A stretch of 64,000 nt of DNA, taken from JAAYJT01 sp037445555. GTDB lineage: Bacteria; Bacteroidota; Bacteroidia; Bacteroidales; JAAYJT01. Both the position numbers and the translations under genes were made by a program. Under the pieces are notes generated by a model. That model was not told the origin of the DNA, searched no databases, and was given only the letters and a program-made list of their open reading frames with translations. Of the stretch, positions 32,673 through 42,606 are shown in pieces. The first letter of the stretch is position 1. Every line of letters starts with the position of its first letter. The stretch is from the NCBI GenBank assembly GCA_037445555.1, contig JBBIKG010000003.1:1-64000 (forward strand). The letters run 5' to 3'.

Positions 32673-33710
32673 TCATTCTTTAGAAAGCAAAATATACGAG
32701 GGAAGGTGATCGCTGTAGCCTGCAGTGTATCTACCACCCGCAAACGACCTCAAAGGATATCCGGCATACGCTCCTTCCTGTTCGAGTATAAATCCTGGTT
32801 TATGTACTTCAGCCTGAGAATATTTCCAGGTTTTTGGGGCTGGCGAAATCAATGCTGCAGAGACGATGATCTGGTCGAAAAGATTCCATGCATTACGGTA
32901 GGTCAGAGTTCCTTTGCCGTCGCGAAACAATTGCCAATAGGGATTATACAGGTCACTTTTAGCTAGGTTACGGATGTCATTTTTAGCCCCGAGAACCTCG
33001 GTAATACTTGGATCGACAGGGTCGTCGTTGAGGTCACCCATGATCATGATTTTGACACTGGGACTGACTGCTAATAGCGAATCAGTAAGCCGGCGGGTCA
33101 ATTTGGCTGCTTCAGCCCTGAACTCGGGACCGCTTGCCCGCGATGGCCAGTGATTTACAATGAAATGTACGAGCTCGCCGTCAAGCAATCCGGAAACTAC
33201 CAGCTGATCGCGGGTGAAAAATGCATTGTTCCAAGGCATATTCAGCCTGTTCACCGTACTTTGGGTTATCACGAAGGATGCCTTCTTGTAGAGCAATGCT
33301 ACATCAATGCCACGCCTGTCGGGCGAGTCATAATGCACTATGCCGTACCTGGCCTCTTGCAGGGGTAGCATGGCAACCAGGTCGTCGAGTACCTGTCGGT
33401 TTTCAACCTCGGCAAGTCCGATGACATCGGGCCCTCCCTTGACGTGCTCACTGCCAATTGAAGAGATTACCTTTGCCAGATTTTCCAGTTTTTTCCTGTA
33501 TCGCTGGGTATTCCAGAGGTTGGCTCCGGTTGGAGTAAACTCCTCATCGTTGATGTCGGGAGCATCGATGGTGTCAAAAAGATTCTCAATATTGTAGAAG
33601 GCTACACAGGCCATTCTGCCCTTCGCATACTGGCAGCTGGCAGGCTGCAGCCAGCTGAGAAAAAATAATGCCGTCAGTGTTCCCAACATGGATGCGCGAT
33701 AGATAATCAT
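32673..33710 (-). CDS. Exported endonuclease/exonuclease/phosphatase-family protein
   Basis: The 345-aa protein has an N-terminal signal peptide and the EEP fold: FYNIENLFDTID, GLAEVENRQVL, the H-x-x-S region IVNHWPSRASGPEFR, MIMGDLNDDPVDPSI and the C-terminal YSDHLPSYI. These supply the metal-binding and catalytic Asn, Glu, Asp and His residues. Exported members act on nucleic acids or phosphorylated compounds outside the cytosol; the substrate is unknown. It is a single-gene unit with gaps of 160 and 133 nt to its neighbours. Confidence 0.88.
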   Translation of the reverse strand: MIIYRASMLGTLTALFFLSWLQPASCQYAKGRMACVAFYNIENLFDTIDAPDINDEEFTPTGANLWNTQRYRKKLENLAKVISSIGSEHVKGGPDVIGLAEVENRQVLDDLVAMLPLQEARYGIVHYDSPDRRGIDVALLYKKASFVITQSTVNRLNMPWNNAFFTRDQLVVSGLLDGELVHFIVNHWPSRASGPEFRAEAAKLTRRLTDSLLAVSPSVKIMIMGDLNDDPVDPSITEVLGAKNDIRNLAKSDLYNPYWQLFRDGKGTLTYRNAWNLFDQIIVSAALISPAPKTWKYSQAEVHKPGFILEQEGAYAGYPLRSFAGGRYTAGYSDHLPSYILLSKE

Positions 33711-33843
33711 GGGTATAGGTTTTCGGATTAAAACATTTTAACATCTACCAAAATGATGCCATTTATCCTTACGAGGTAGCTTTCCGGGCAGGGAGTTAAA
33801 AATGGTACCGACCTGGCTTCCCGGGATAATGCTTTCAGGTTGG

Positions 33844-35958
33844 TTATTTCTTAGTTCCTGCCAAGTCAAGAAGAAATGCGTATTCGCGCGCTGTTTCTCT
33901 TATACGCCTGAACCGTCCGCTTGCGCCCCCATGCCCGGCATCCATGTTAGTGTAGAGCAACACCATATTGTCCGAGGTGTTGAAGTTGCGCAGTTTGGCA
34001 ACCCATTTTGCCGGTTCCCAGTATTGAACCTGCGAATCATGCAGGCCGGTGGTGACAAGCAGGTTGGGATAGGCCTTCTTTTCTACATTATCATAGGGCG
34101 AATAGGAAAGCATGTAGTCGTAATATTCCTTTTCATTGGGATTACCCCATTCGTCATATTCGGAAGTGGTCAAAGGAATGGTTTCGTCCAGCATGGTAGT
34201 AACCACGTCTACAAAAGGCACGGCTGCTATCACTCCTTTGAACAACTCAGGCTTCATGTTTACTACGGCACCCATCAGCAACCCCCCGGCGCTTCCGCCA
34301 CTGGCAAAAAGTACTGAAGGATCGGTGTATTTGGTTTTTACTAAAAATTCGGCACAGGCAATGAAATCGGTAAAGGTGTTTTTCTTTTTCAGCAGTTTAC
34401 CGTCCTCATACCATTGCCTGCCCATGTCCTGTCCGCCGCGAATATGTGCCAAGGCGAAAACAAATCCCCTTTCAACCAGACTGATTACATTGCTGTTGAA
34501 TCGTGGTTCCATGCTATACCCATAGCTGCCATAGCCGTATAGCAGCAGAGGATTTTTCCCGTTCAATTTCAGGCCTTTGCGATACAGCAGAGTGACCGGG
34601 ACTTCAGTCCCATCGGTAGCAGTGGCAAATAACCGTTTGGTTTCGAAGTTATCCGACGAAAAGCCTCCCAGAACCTCCTGCTGCTTAACTAATGTGGTCT
34701 GTCGGGTTGACATGTGGTAATCAAACACGCTACCCGGGGTGGTCAGCGATGTGTAGTTATAGCGAAGTACCTCCGAGTTCATCTCGGCATTTGCGCCAAT
34801 GCTTGCCGTGTAAGCATCTTCGTTGAAGTTCACATAATGCTCCGCACCGTCGGGCAAGTGTTGTACACGCAACTGGCGCAGTCCTCTGGTGCGCTCCTGA
34901 GCCACAAGATAGTTCTCGAAAATTCCAACCCCTTCGAGCAGCACCTCGGGGCGATGTTCAATTTCTTCGGTCCACGAAGTTTTTGAAGTCGCATTGGCCG
35001 GAGTACTCATCAGGCGGAAGTTTTTGGCTTCCCAGTTGGTGAGTACATAAAACTTATCATGATACGGGGTAATATGATAGATCAAATCCCGTTCACGGCC
35101 ATGAACCATCCTGAATTTTCCGGTGGGGTTGTTCGCTTCGAGCACCTGGCTTTCGGTACTGAGCGTACTCCGGCTCGTAATCACCAGGTACTGATGGGCT
35201 TTTGAGCGCCATATTCCGGTGCTGTAGGTAGGATCAGCCTCGTAGTACACCTCTACGGCATTACCCTTCTGGCCGACAGAGTAACGTTTGATCCGTTCAG
35301 ATCGCAAGGTAATGGGGTCAATGGTTGTGAAAAAAAGTGTTTTGTTGTCAGCAGCCCACACCACATCACCTTCCGCATGTTTGATTCCCGTAGCGATGGT
35401 ATTTCCGGTCTCCAGATTTTTGATCATAAGAGTGTACATGCGGCGTCCCACCGTGTCGATACTATAGGCCACCCAGCGGTTGTCGGGGCTTACGTCATAG
35501 TCACCTACGTTGAAGTAGGGATGGGGCTTTGCAAGTTCATTTGCATTAAGCATGATTTCTTCTTCGGCATCTGTGCTACCCTTCTTTCGGCAGAATATGG
35601 GGTATTCTGCGCCTTGTTCGTAGCGGGTGTAGTAATAGTATCCGTTGTTCAGTAAAGGTGCAGACTGATCATCCTGTTTAATTCGACCTTTCATTTCCTC
35701 AAACAGTTTTTCCTGAAGCGCGCTGGTATGCGACATCATTGTGTCGAGATAGGCATTTTCCTCCTTCAGGTAAGCGATTACTTCAGGGTTTGTGCGGTCG
35801 TTCAGCCAGTAGTAAGGGTCAATACGGGAGTGGCCGTGTATTTCAAGGGTTTTTTCAATTTTTTGTGCCTCAGGCATAGGGATATTCATTTTGGGGCCGG
35901 GTTTCTGACATGTGGTGACAAAAAATCCCAACAGGGATAACAGGATAAGGTTTTTCAT
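33844..35958 (-). CDS. Oligopeptidase B-type S9 serine peptidase, lipoprotein
   Basis: From the ATG at 35958 the product is 704 aa with a lipoprotein-like signal (LLGFFVTTCQ). The N-terminal beta-propeller starts with the family pattern RIDPYYWLNDRTNPEVIAYL. The alpha/beta-hydrolase part has the nucleophile in FASGGSAGGLLMG and the late His in DAGHGGASGR. Oligopeptidase B cuts small peptides after basic residues; an envelope-anchored form would clear peptides in the periplasm. The in-frame ATG 25 codons upstream lies behind the -7 element and is less likely. Confidence 0.9.
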   Translation of the reverse strand: MKNLILLSLLGFFVTTCQKPGPKMNIPMPEAQKIEKTLEIHGHSRIDPYYWLNDRTNPEVIAYLKEENAYLDTMMSHTSALQEKLFEEMKGRIKQDDQSAPLLNNGYYYYTRYEQGAEYPIFCRKKGSTDAEEEIMLNANELAKPHPYFNVGDYDVSPDNRWVAYSIDTVGRRMYTLMIKNLETGNTIATGIKHAEGDVVWAADNKTLFFTTIDPITLRSERIKRYSVGQKGNAVEVYYEADPTYSTGIWRSKAHQYLVITSRSTLSTESQVLEANNPTGKFRMVHGRERDLIYHITPYHDKFYVLTNWEAKNFRLMSTPANATSKTSWTEEIEHRPEVLLEGVGIFENYLVAQERTRGLRQLRVQHLPDGAEHYVNFNEDAYTASIGANAEMNSEVLRYNYTSLTTPGSVFDYHMSTRQTTLVKQQEVLGGFSSDNFETKRLFATATDGTEVPVTLLYRKGLKLNGKNPLLLYGYGSYGYSMEPRFNSNVISLVERGFVFALAHIRGGQDMGRQWYEDGKLLKKKNTFTDFIACAEFLVKTKYTDPSVLFASGGSAGGLLMGAVVNMKPELFKGVIAAVPFVDVVTTMLDETIPLTTSEYDEWGNPNEKEYYDYMLSYSPYDNVEKKAYPNLLVTTGLHDSQVQYWEPAKWVAKLRNFNTSDNMVLLYTNMDAGHGGASGRFRRIRETAREYAFLLDLAGTKK

Positions 35959-35979
35959 AGGGGTAAGATTTATTGAAGG

Positions 35980-35987
35980 CAAAAATA
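35980..35987 (-). promoter_or_regulatory. -7 element of the oligopeptidase gene
   Basis: TATTTTTG on the minus strand fits TAnnTTTG, 21 nt before the ATG at 35958, and supports that start. Confidence 0.5.
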
Positions 35988-36089
35988 AGAGAAATCTGCC
36001 AACCAAAACTTTATGCATACTTAATGAAGGCAAGCGTGCTTTTTAGGCAGAGACAAGATCATGTGATGATGTGGTGATGGGTAACACCC

Positions 36090-39000
36090 TCAGACCATTT
36101 CCCTGAGCCTGATCAAGGCCTCGTTCACATTTTTCACCTCTTTAAAGGTAAGGCTGAGCTTGTTGCCGTTCTCCTTCATACGACAAAGTGCCGGCCTGGT
36201 TTTGATATATTCGAGCACCCGGGTAAATTGATCGCATTTGAAATAGTCTGATTCGGGATTGCCGATAAAGTATCCAGAGAGCTGGTTGGCTTTCAGTACA
36301 ATTTTTTCAAACCCGATATCGCGAGCCAGCCATCTCAGGCGTATGGTATTGACAAGTTCGCCTGCTTGTACCGGCAGTGGGCCGAAACGATCGATGAGTT
36401 TATCGCGGAAGGCGGTCAGCCCATCCTCGGTTTCTATGTTGTCGAGCTCTTTGTAAAGGCTCAGACGCTCTGCGGTGTGGCTTACATAGTCGGGTGGAAT
36501 GAGAATTTCAAGATCGGTTTCGATCTGGCATTCCTTCACAAATTTTTCGTCCTTCTCGTCAGCAAACAGCTCGCTGAATTCGCTCGATTTAAGTTCGCCA
36601 ATTGCCTCATCCAGGATGCGCTGGTACATCTCGAATCCTATTTCGGAAATGAACCCGCTTTGTTCGGCGCCCAGTATGTTTCCTGCGCCCCTGATATCCA
36701 GGTCACGCATGGCAATATTGAAACCGCTCCCGATTTCGGAAAATTCCTCTATGGCTCTCAGGCGCTTCCGGGCTTCGTCGCTGAGAACCGATGGCGGAGG
36801 GGCCAGCAGGTAACAGAATGCCTTTTTGTTGGTACGCCCCACCCGCCCACGAAGCTGATGCAGGTCGCTCAAGCCGTAGTGGTGGGCGTCGTAGATGATG
36901 ATTGTGTTGGCATTGGGAATGTCGAGCCCCGACTCGATGATGGAGGTTGAAACCAACACATCGTAGCGGCCCCGAATGAAATCAAGCATGATTTTTTCGA
37001 GTTTGGCACCTTCCATCTGGCCGTGAGCTACGGCGATTTTTGCATCGGGCACCACACGCTGTATCTTGCCTGCCAGTTCGTAAATATTCTGTATGCGGTT
37101 GTTGACAAAAAACACCTGCCCGCCACGCGACATTTCAAAGCTGATGGCATCGCGGATCAACTCATCGCTCATCGGCCTGATTTCAGTTTCAATCGGATAG
37201 CGATTGGGTGGAGGGGTATTGATGATACTCAGGTCGCGGGCGCCCATCATCGAAAACTGCAAGGTGCGGGGGATGGGTGTCGCCGTTAGAATCAGCGTAT
37301 CAACGTTCACCTTCAGTTCCCTAAGTCTTTCTTTTGCTGCCACGCCAAATTTCTGCTCTTCATCCACAATCAGCAACCCAAGGTCCCTGAACTCAACATC
37401 CTTGCTCAGCAAGCGATGGGTGCCGATGAGGATGTCTATGCGACCTTCTTTCAGATCTTTCAGTGTTTTTTTCTGGTCAGCAGCGCTTTTGAACCGGTTG
37501 AGGTAATCGACCCGGCAGGGAAAATCGGCGAGGCGCTCGCCAAATGTTTGATAATGCTGTAAGGCAAGGATGGTAGTGGGCACAAGCACCGCAACCTGCT
37601 TCGAATCGGCTACGGCCTTAAACGCAGCACGGATGGCAATTTCTGTTTTGCCAAACCCCACATCACCGCATACTAACCTGTCCATAGGCGAGGGTAATTC
37701 CATGTCGGCTTTTACCTGATGGGTTGTCTTGAACTGGTCGGGGGTGTCTTCGTAGATGAATGATGCCTCCAGCTCGTGCTGCATATACGTGTCGGGGCTG
37801 AATGCAAAACCGGAGCTTGCCTTGCGCTGCGCATACAGCCGTATTAGCTCGCGGGCTATGTCTTTTACCTTCTGCTTGGTGCGGTTTTTCAAGTTTTTCC
37901 AGGCGTTCGATCCCAGACGATCGAGCGAAGGCTCCGTACCTTCCTTGCCCACGTATTTCGATATTCGATGGAGCGAGTGGATACTGACATAGAGCAGGTC
38001 ATTATCCTTATACACCAGGCGCAGGGCTTCCTGCTGGTGGCCATTGACTTCAATGCGCTCAAGGCCTCCGAAACGACCAACCCCATGATCGATATGGGTG
38101 ATATAATCGCCGGGCATCAGCCTATAAATCTCCTTCAAGGTGAAGGTCTGACGACTAGCAAATCCATCGCGCAGACGGAATTTCTGATAGCGGTCGAAGA
38201 TCTGGTGGTCCGTAAGGCATGCCAGACGCAGGTCATTATCGGTAAATCCCTCGTGCAGCGGCAACAACAGCGTGGTGTACCTCACTTCGGCGATGTGCCG
38301 ATTGTGCTGCAAGTCATCAGTAATGATTCGTATGCGTTCAATCTGTTTTTGGTTTGCAGCTAGGATAATATTTTCGAACTGGTTCTCGGTATTTTGCTGC
38401 AGGTGTGACAGTAAAAGGTCAAAATTCTTGTTAAAAGCAGGCTGGGGCGAGGTGTTAAACGAAAGAGGCTTTGCTCCAGCCATCCCGATGCCACCACCCA
38501 GCTGTATCACAGCCGATTGTAGCATGTCTTTGATGAATTCCTGCTGCGAGCAAAACAGCTCATCAGGGGTAAGATGGTCAATGCCTCCCTTGAGGGAAGA
38601 AAATAACTCAGTAGCTTTTGAAAATTCTTTTTCAATTTGGCTGAATGCCATCTCAGCATCTTCGACCCATACCAGAGGTCGTTGTTTAAGATAGCTGAAC
38701 AGGGGGGAACGTTTCTCGCGAAGCTGCCTGTCCTGGAGGTTGGGAATTAGGGTTACATGACTCAGCTTATCAATGCTGAGCTGGGTTGAAGGGTCGAATG
38801 AACGTATGGATTCAACGGTTTCTGCCCCAAATTCAATGCGGTAGGGATAGTCGTTCGAGTAGGAGTACACATCCAGTAGTCCGCCCCTGATGGCAAACTG
38901 GCCCGGCTCCACAACAAAGTCGACCCGTGCAAAATCGTATTCAATAAGTAGGTCGGTAACAAAATCCATATTTACCGCTTCGCCGCTTTTGATTCTGATT

Positions 39001-39446
39001 GTGTTTTTCTTCAGGAAACCAACACTGACCACCTTTTCGCTGAGTGCTTCGGGATATGTAACTACGATGGCAGGACGTTCTGAGGCGCCAAGACGCTTGA
39101 GTACCTCGGTACGGAGGAGCACATTGCTGTTATCGGTTTTTTCAATCTCATATGGACGGCGGTATGAGGTGGGGAAAAACAGGACATTTTTCCGGTGAAA
39201 CGAAAGATCGCTCTCGGAAAAAATGGCTTCCAGATCATTCAGAAAATAGGCGGCGCTTTCCTTATCGCGAATGATGGCAATGATATTGGAACGGAACTTT
39301 TGAAAAATGGCCGAAAGAACCAACGCTCGGGAAGAGCCACTAAGCCCTTTTAGCAAAAATCCCGACTGACCATCGACAAGGCTGTCAACAAGCTTTGCTA
39401 CCAACGGATGATTAGCATACTTTATATGTAAAGCGTCGGTTTGCAA
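36090..39446 (-). CDS. mfd: Transcription-repair coupling factor
   Basis: Mfd displaces stalled RNA polymerase and recruits UvrA to the lesion. The 1118-aa protein has the UvrB-like N-terminal part, the RNA-polymerase-interacting domain with YRLMPGDYITHIDHGVGRFGGLE, the translocase motifs GDVGFGKTEIAIRAAF, IVDEEQKFGV, LTATPIPRTL and LRGRVGR, and the C-terminal TRCF domain (ERLSLYKELDNIE). Length and domain order are standard. It is transcribed alone, with a -7 element just upstream. Confidence 0.97.
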   Translation of the reverse strand: MQTDALHIKYANHPLVAKLVDSLVDGQSGFLLKGLSGSSRALVLSAIFQKFRSNIIAIIRDKESAAYFLNDLEAIFSESDLSFHRKNVLFFPTSYRRPYEIEKTDNSNVLLRTEVLKRLGASERPAIVVTYPEALSEKVVSVGFLKKNTIRIKSGEAVNMDFVTDLLIEYDFARVDFVVEPGQFAIRGGLLDVYSYSNDYPYRIEFGAETVESIRSFDPSTQLSIDKLSHVTLIPNLQDRQLREKRSPLFSYLKQRPLVWVEDAEMAFSQIEKEFSKATELFSSLKGGIDHLTPDELFCSQQEFIKDMLQSAVIQLGGGIGMAGAKPLSFNTSPQPAFNKNFDLLLSHLQQNTENQFENIILAANQKQIERIRIITDDLQHNRHIAEVRYTTLLLPLHEGFTDNDLRLACLTDHQIFDRYQKFRLRDGFASRQTFTLKEIYRLMPGDYITHIDHGVGRFGGLERIEVNGHQQEALRLVYKDNDLLYVSIHSLHRISKYVGKEGTEPSLDRLGSNAWKNLKNRTKQKVKDIARELIRLYAQRKASSGFAFSPDTYMQHELEASFIYEDTPDQFKTTHQVKADMELPSPMDRLVCGDVGFGKTEIAIRAAFKAVADSKQVAVLVPTTILALQHYQTFGERLADFPCRVDYLNRFKSAADQKKTLKDLKEGRIDILIGTHRLLSKDVEFRDLGLLIVDEEQKFGVAAKERLRELKVNVDTLILTATPIPRTLQFSMMGARDLSIINTPPPNRYPIETEIRPMSDELIRDAISFEMSRGGQVFFVNNRIQNIYELAGKIQRVVPDAKIAVAHGQMEGAKLEKIMLDFIRGRYDVLVSTSIIESGLDIPNANTIIIYDAHHYGLSDLHQLRGRVGRTNKKAFCYLLAPPPSVLSDEARKRLRAIEEFSEIGSGFNIAMRDLDIRGAGNILGAEQSGFISEIGFEMYQRILDEAIGELKSSEFSELFADEKDEKFVKECQIETDLEILIPPDYVSHTAERLSLYKELDNIETEDGLTAFRDKLIDRFGPLPVQAGELVNTIRLRWLARDIGFEKIVLKANQLSGYFIGNPESDYFKCDQFTRVLEYIKTRPALCRMKENGNKLSLTFKEVKNVNEALIRLREMV

Positions 39447-39465
39447 CGGCCAAAAATTTGCATGG

Positions 39466-39473
39466 CAAATGTA
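39466..39473 (-). promoter_or_regulatory. -7 element of mfd
   Basis: TACATTTG on the minus strand fits TAnnTTTG and lies 19 nt before the mfd start codon. Confidence 0.5.
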
Positions 39474-39536
39474 CCTAAAAGCTTCCTTTTACGAATTAAA
39501 TGCCCACTATTGACCAAGGCGGTGACCAAACTTTGA

Positions 39537-39544
39537 TAATTTTG
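39537..39544 (+). promoter_or_regulatory. -7 element of the M16 peptidase gene
   Basis: TAATTTTG fits TAnnTTTG, with a 74-nt distance to the ATG at 39619. No well-spaced -33 element was seen. Confidence 0.4.
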
Positions 39545-39618
39545 CCAAAAACACTATGTTTTGTCGCAAGAAAAACACTCCAGAGTTGTCTATCAGTAAT
39601 CATCAATTAACCTAACTT

Positions 39619-42528
39619 ATGAAAAATCTACGATTTTTGATCGCCCTGGTGGCGTGCTTGTCTGTTTCCGCAGGGCTGTCAGCGCAAAAAACCTACAAGT
39701 ACCAGGAATTCCCGAATGATCCGCTGAAGGCCAGGATCTATACCCTTGACAATGGATTGAAAGTGTACATGTCTGTTTATAAAGACGAGCCGCGAATCCA
39801 GACTTACATCCCTGTAAAGGTGGGCAGTAAAAACGATCCGTCCGAAACAACCGGCCTTGCTCACTATTTCGAGCATATGATGTTTAAAGGCACCCCGAAT
39901 TTTGGTACACTGAACTGGGAGAAAGAAAAAGTAATGATAGCTCAGATTGAAGAATTATTTGAAAAATATCGCAAGCAAACAGATCCTGCCATCCGGGCTT
40001 CGATATATAAAGTGATCGACAGCATATCACACGAAGCTTCCAAGCTGGCTATCCCCAATGAGTACGATAAACTGATGAAGGCTATCGGTTCAACAGGAAC
40101 CAATGCCGCAACATCAAACGACTATACCTTTTATATGGAGAATATCCCCTCCAACCAGCTCGAAAACTGGGCTATAGTTCAGGCTGAGCGTTTCTCCTAT
40201 CCGGTACTAAGGCTCCTGCACACTGAGCTTGAAACCGTGTATGAAGAAAAAAACATGTCGCTCACCAACGATCAGAGGCGTGCCAGTGAGGTCACGTTCA
40301 AGGCCCTGTTCCCCAACCATCCCTATGGGCAGCAAACCACCCTTGGCGAGGCCGAACACCTGAAAAATCCTTCGATGAAAAACATCCGTGAGTTTTACGC
40401 CAAATATTACGTACCCAACAACATGGCTGTAGTTATTTCGGGCGATTTTGATCCCGACCAAGCCATTCGCATTATCGATCAGCACCTTGGAAAACTCAAA
40501 CCAAGCCCGGTGGCACCTCTTAACTTCAAACCCGAGGAGCCGCTGAGGGAGCCTAAGGTTGTAGAAGTGGTTGGTCTTGAAGCCGAAAATGTCCGCATAG
40601 GCTACCGTTTCCCCGGTGCTAATTCGCCCGAAGCATTGCTGGGTGATATGCTCGGCATGATGCTTTCGAACGGAAGGGCAGGTCTGATCGATCTAAATGT
40701 CAATCAAAAACAGCTTACTCAACGTTCAGGCGCATTCTTCAGCTCCATGAACGATTATTCAACACTCACCCTTACTGCAAGCAACAAAGCCGGGCAAACA
40801 CTCGACCAGGCAAAGGATATTCTGCTTTCGCAGATTGACTTACTGAAAAAAGGCGATTTTCCGGATTGGATGCTGGAAGCCGCCATCAACAACCTGAAGC
40901 TTCGCGAGCTGAAACGCTTCGAGAGCAATCAGGGTCGTGCCATGGCGCTTGCACAGAGCTTCATGCGCAATCAGGACTGGGCCGAAACCATTGATTATCT
41001 CAACAAACTAAGCAAAATCACCAAGCAGCAGCTGGTGGAGTTTGCCGTCAAAAACCTCGGCAATAATTATGTGGTGGTGTACAAAAGGCAGGGTACTCCC
41101 ACCGACATTGTCTCCATCGAAAAACCGCCTATCACACCCAACTTTATAAATCGCGATGCTGAATCTGATTTTCTGCAGATGATAAAGAACCGCAAGGTAG
41201 AGCCCATCAAACCTGTGTTTATTAACTATAAAAAAGACATCACTCAGTTCAAGTCGAAAAACGGACTGAATGTGCTCTACGTGCCAAACAAGGAGAATGC
41301 CACCTTCACACTGAACTATTATTTCGCGTTTGGAAGCGATAATGATAAGATGATTAACCTGGCAGCACAGTACCTGCAATTTCTTGGCACTTCAAAACTC
41401 ACGCCCGAACAAATTAACCAGGAGTTCTACAAACTTGCGTGCTCATTCAACGTAGGTGCCAGCCGTGATGAAACCATCATCAGTCTCACAGGTCTTAGCG
41501 AAAATGAAACCAAAGCCATTAAGCTGCTCGAAGACCTTCTGAGCGATTGTCAACCCAACGAAATAGCGCTTGGCCGGATGATTGATAATATTCTGAAAGG
41601 AAGGCGCGATGCCAAAGCCAATCAAAATGCAAACTTCACCGCTGTTGTAAACTATGCTACCTATGGACCTGAAAATCCCACCACCAATCTCCTCAGCGAG
41701 TCGGCACTGAAAGGCCTCAAAGGCAACGATCTGGTGAAAATCATCCGCGAACTGCGCAACTATCCGCACGAAATCATTTACTATGGCACCAGCCAACCAA
41801 AGTCATTTGCTGCCCAGATTGCGGCGCATCATAAAGTGCCGAAGTCCTTTAATGCAATCCCTCCTGCTGTCCAGTACAAAATCGTAGACACCCCTACAGA
41901 CAAGGTGCTCTTTGCCCACTACGATGCCACACAAAGCTATCTGCAGACTGTGAGTAAAAGTGTGCCGTTTTCGGTTGAGATGCAGCCCATAGTCACCATG
42001 TACAATGCCTATTTTGGCGGAGGCATGAATACCATCGTCTTCCAGGAGATGCGAGAGCGAAGGGGTTTGGCTTACACCGCACGGTCGCGTTTTAATCCTC
42101 CCGACAAACCCGACCAGCCGTTCACCAACACCAGTTACATCGCTACCCAAAACGACAAGATTATTGATGCCTTCAACGCCTTCAATGAGCTGTTTAATAG
42201 CATGCCGACTTCGGAAAATGCGTTTCTGCTGGCAAGAGAATCGGCAATCAACGCCATCGAAACCAACCGCGTCACCAAGTTGGGTTTGATCAACAATTAT
42301 CTGATGGCGCGCAGAATGGGTTACAAGGATGATATCCGCAAGCAATTATACCAGAAGCTTCCGACATTTAGCATGGCCGATGTGGTAAACTTCAACAAGC
42401 AGTACGTGGCTAACAAGCCTAAAACCTACATCATTCTTGGTAATGAAAAGGATATGAATTTTACTGCCCTCGAAAAGCTCTACGGGCCGGTTACAAAACT
42501 TAGCAAAGAGCAGATTTTTGGTTACTGA
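39619..42528 (+). CDS. Exported M16-family zinc metallopeptidase (double-length)
   Basis: The 969-aa protein has a signal peptide (to about GLSAQ). An N-terminal M16 half carries the inverted zinc motif HYFEHMMFKGT (H-x-x-E-H) and the later LETVYEEKNMS glutamate, followed by an inactive half that resembles M16 structural domains (for example NTIVFQEMRERRGLAYTARS). Pitrilysin-like M16 enzymes degrade peptides in a closed chamber; the signal implies periplasmic action. The gene is monocistronic and ends before a strong convergent terminator shared with fbp. Confidence 0.92.
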   Translation: MKNLRFLIALVACLSVSAGLSAQKTYKYQEFPNDPLKARIYTLDNGLKVYMSVYKDEPRIQTYIPVKVGSKNDPSETTGLAHYFEHMMFKGTPNFGTLNWEKEKVMIAQIEELFEKYRKQTDPAIRASIYKVIDSISHEASKLAIPNEYDKLMKAIGSTGTNAATSNDYTFYMENIPSNQLENWAIVQAERFSYPVLRLLHTELETVYEEKNMSLTNDQRRASEVTFKALFPNHPYGQQTTLGEAEHLKNPSMKNIREFYAKYYVPNNMAVVISGDFDPDQAIRIIDQHLGKLKPSPVAPLNFKPEEPLREPKVVEVVGLEAENVRIGYRFPGANSPEALLGDMLGMMLSNGRAGLIDLNVNQKQLTQRSGAFFSSMNDYSTLTLTASNKAGQTLDQAKDILLSQIDLLKKGDFPDWMLEAAINNLKLRELKRFESNQGRAMALAQSFMRNQDWAETIDYLNKLSKITKQQLVEFAVKNLGNNYVVVYKRQGTPTDIVSIEKPPITPNFINRDAESDFLQMIKNRKVEPIKPVFINYKKDITQFKSKNGLNVLYVPNKENATFTLNYYFAFGSDNDKMINLAAQYLQFLGTSKLTPEQINQEFYKLACSFNVGASRDETIISLTGLSENETKAIKLLEDLLSDCQPNEIALGRMIDNILKGRRDAKANQNANFTAVVNYATYGPENPTTNLLSESALKGLKGNDLVKIIRELRNYPHEIIYYGTSQPKSFAAQIAAHHKVPKSFNAIPPAVQYKIVDTPTDKVLFAHYDATQSYLQTVSKSVPFSVEMQPIVTMYNAYFGGGMNTIVFQEMRERRGLAYTARSRFNPPDKPDQPFTNTSYIATQNDKIIDAFNAFNELFNSMPTSENAFLLARESAINAIETNRVTKLGLINNYLMARRMGYKDDIRKQLYQKLPTFSMADVVNFNKQYVANKPKTYIILGNEKDMNFTALEKLYGPVTKLSKEQIFGY

Positions 42529-42566
42529 TACTCATACTGACTAACTTGACTTGTTATTCTGATTGT

Positions 42567-42601
42567 GCGGGGGAGGATGGCGCCGAGCCATCCTCCCCCG
42601 C
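42567..42601. terminator. Bidirectional terminator-like hairpin between convergent genes
   Basis: A perfect 15-bp GC-rich stem (42567-42581 and 42587-42601, GCGGGGGAGGATGGC and its complement) with a GCCGA loop lies between the ends of the M16 gene and fbp. T-rich runs are weak on both sides, but the position fits termination for both strands. Confidence 0.75.
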
Positions 42602-42606
42602 CTGCT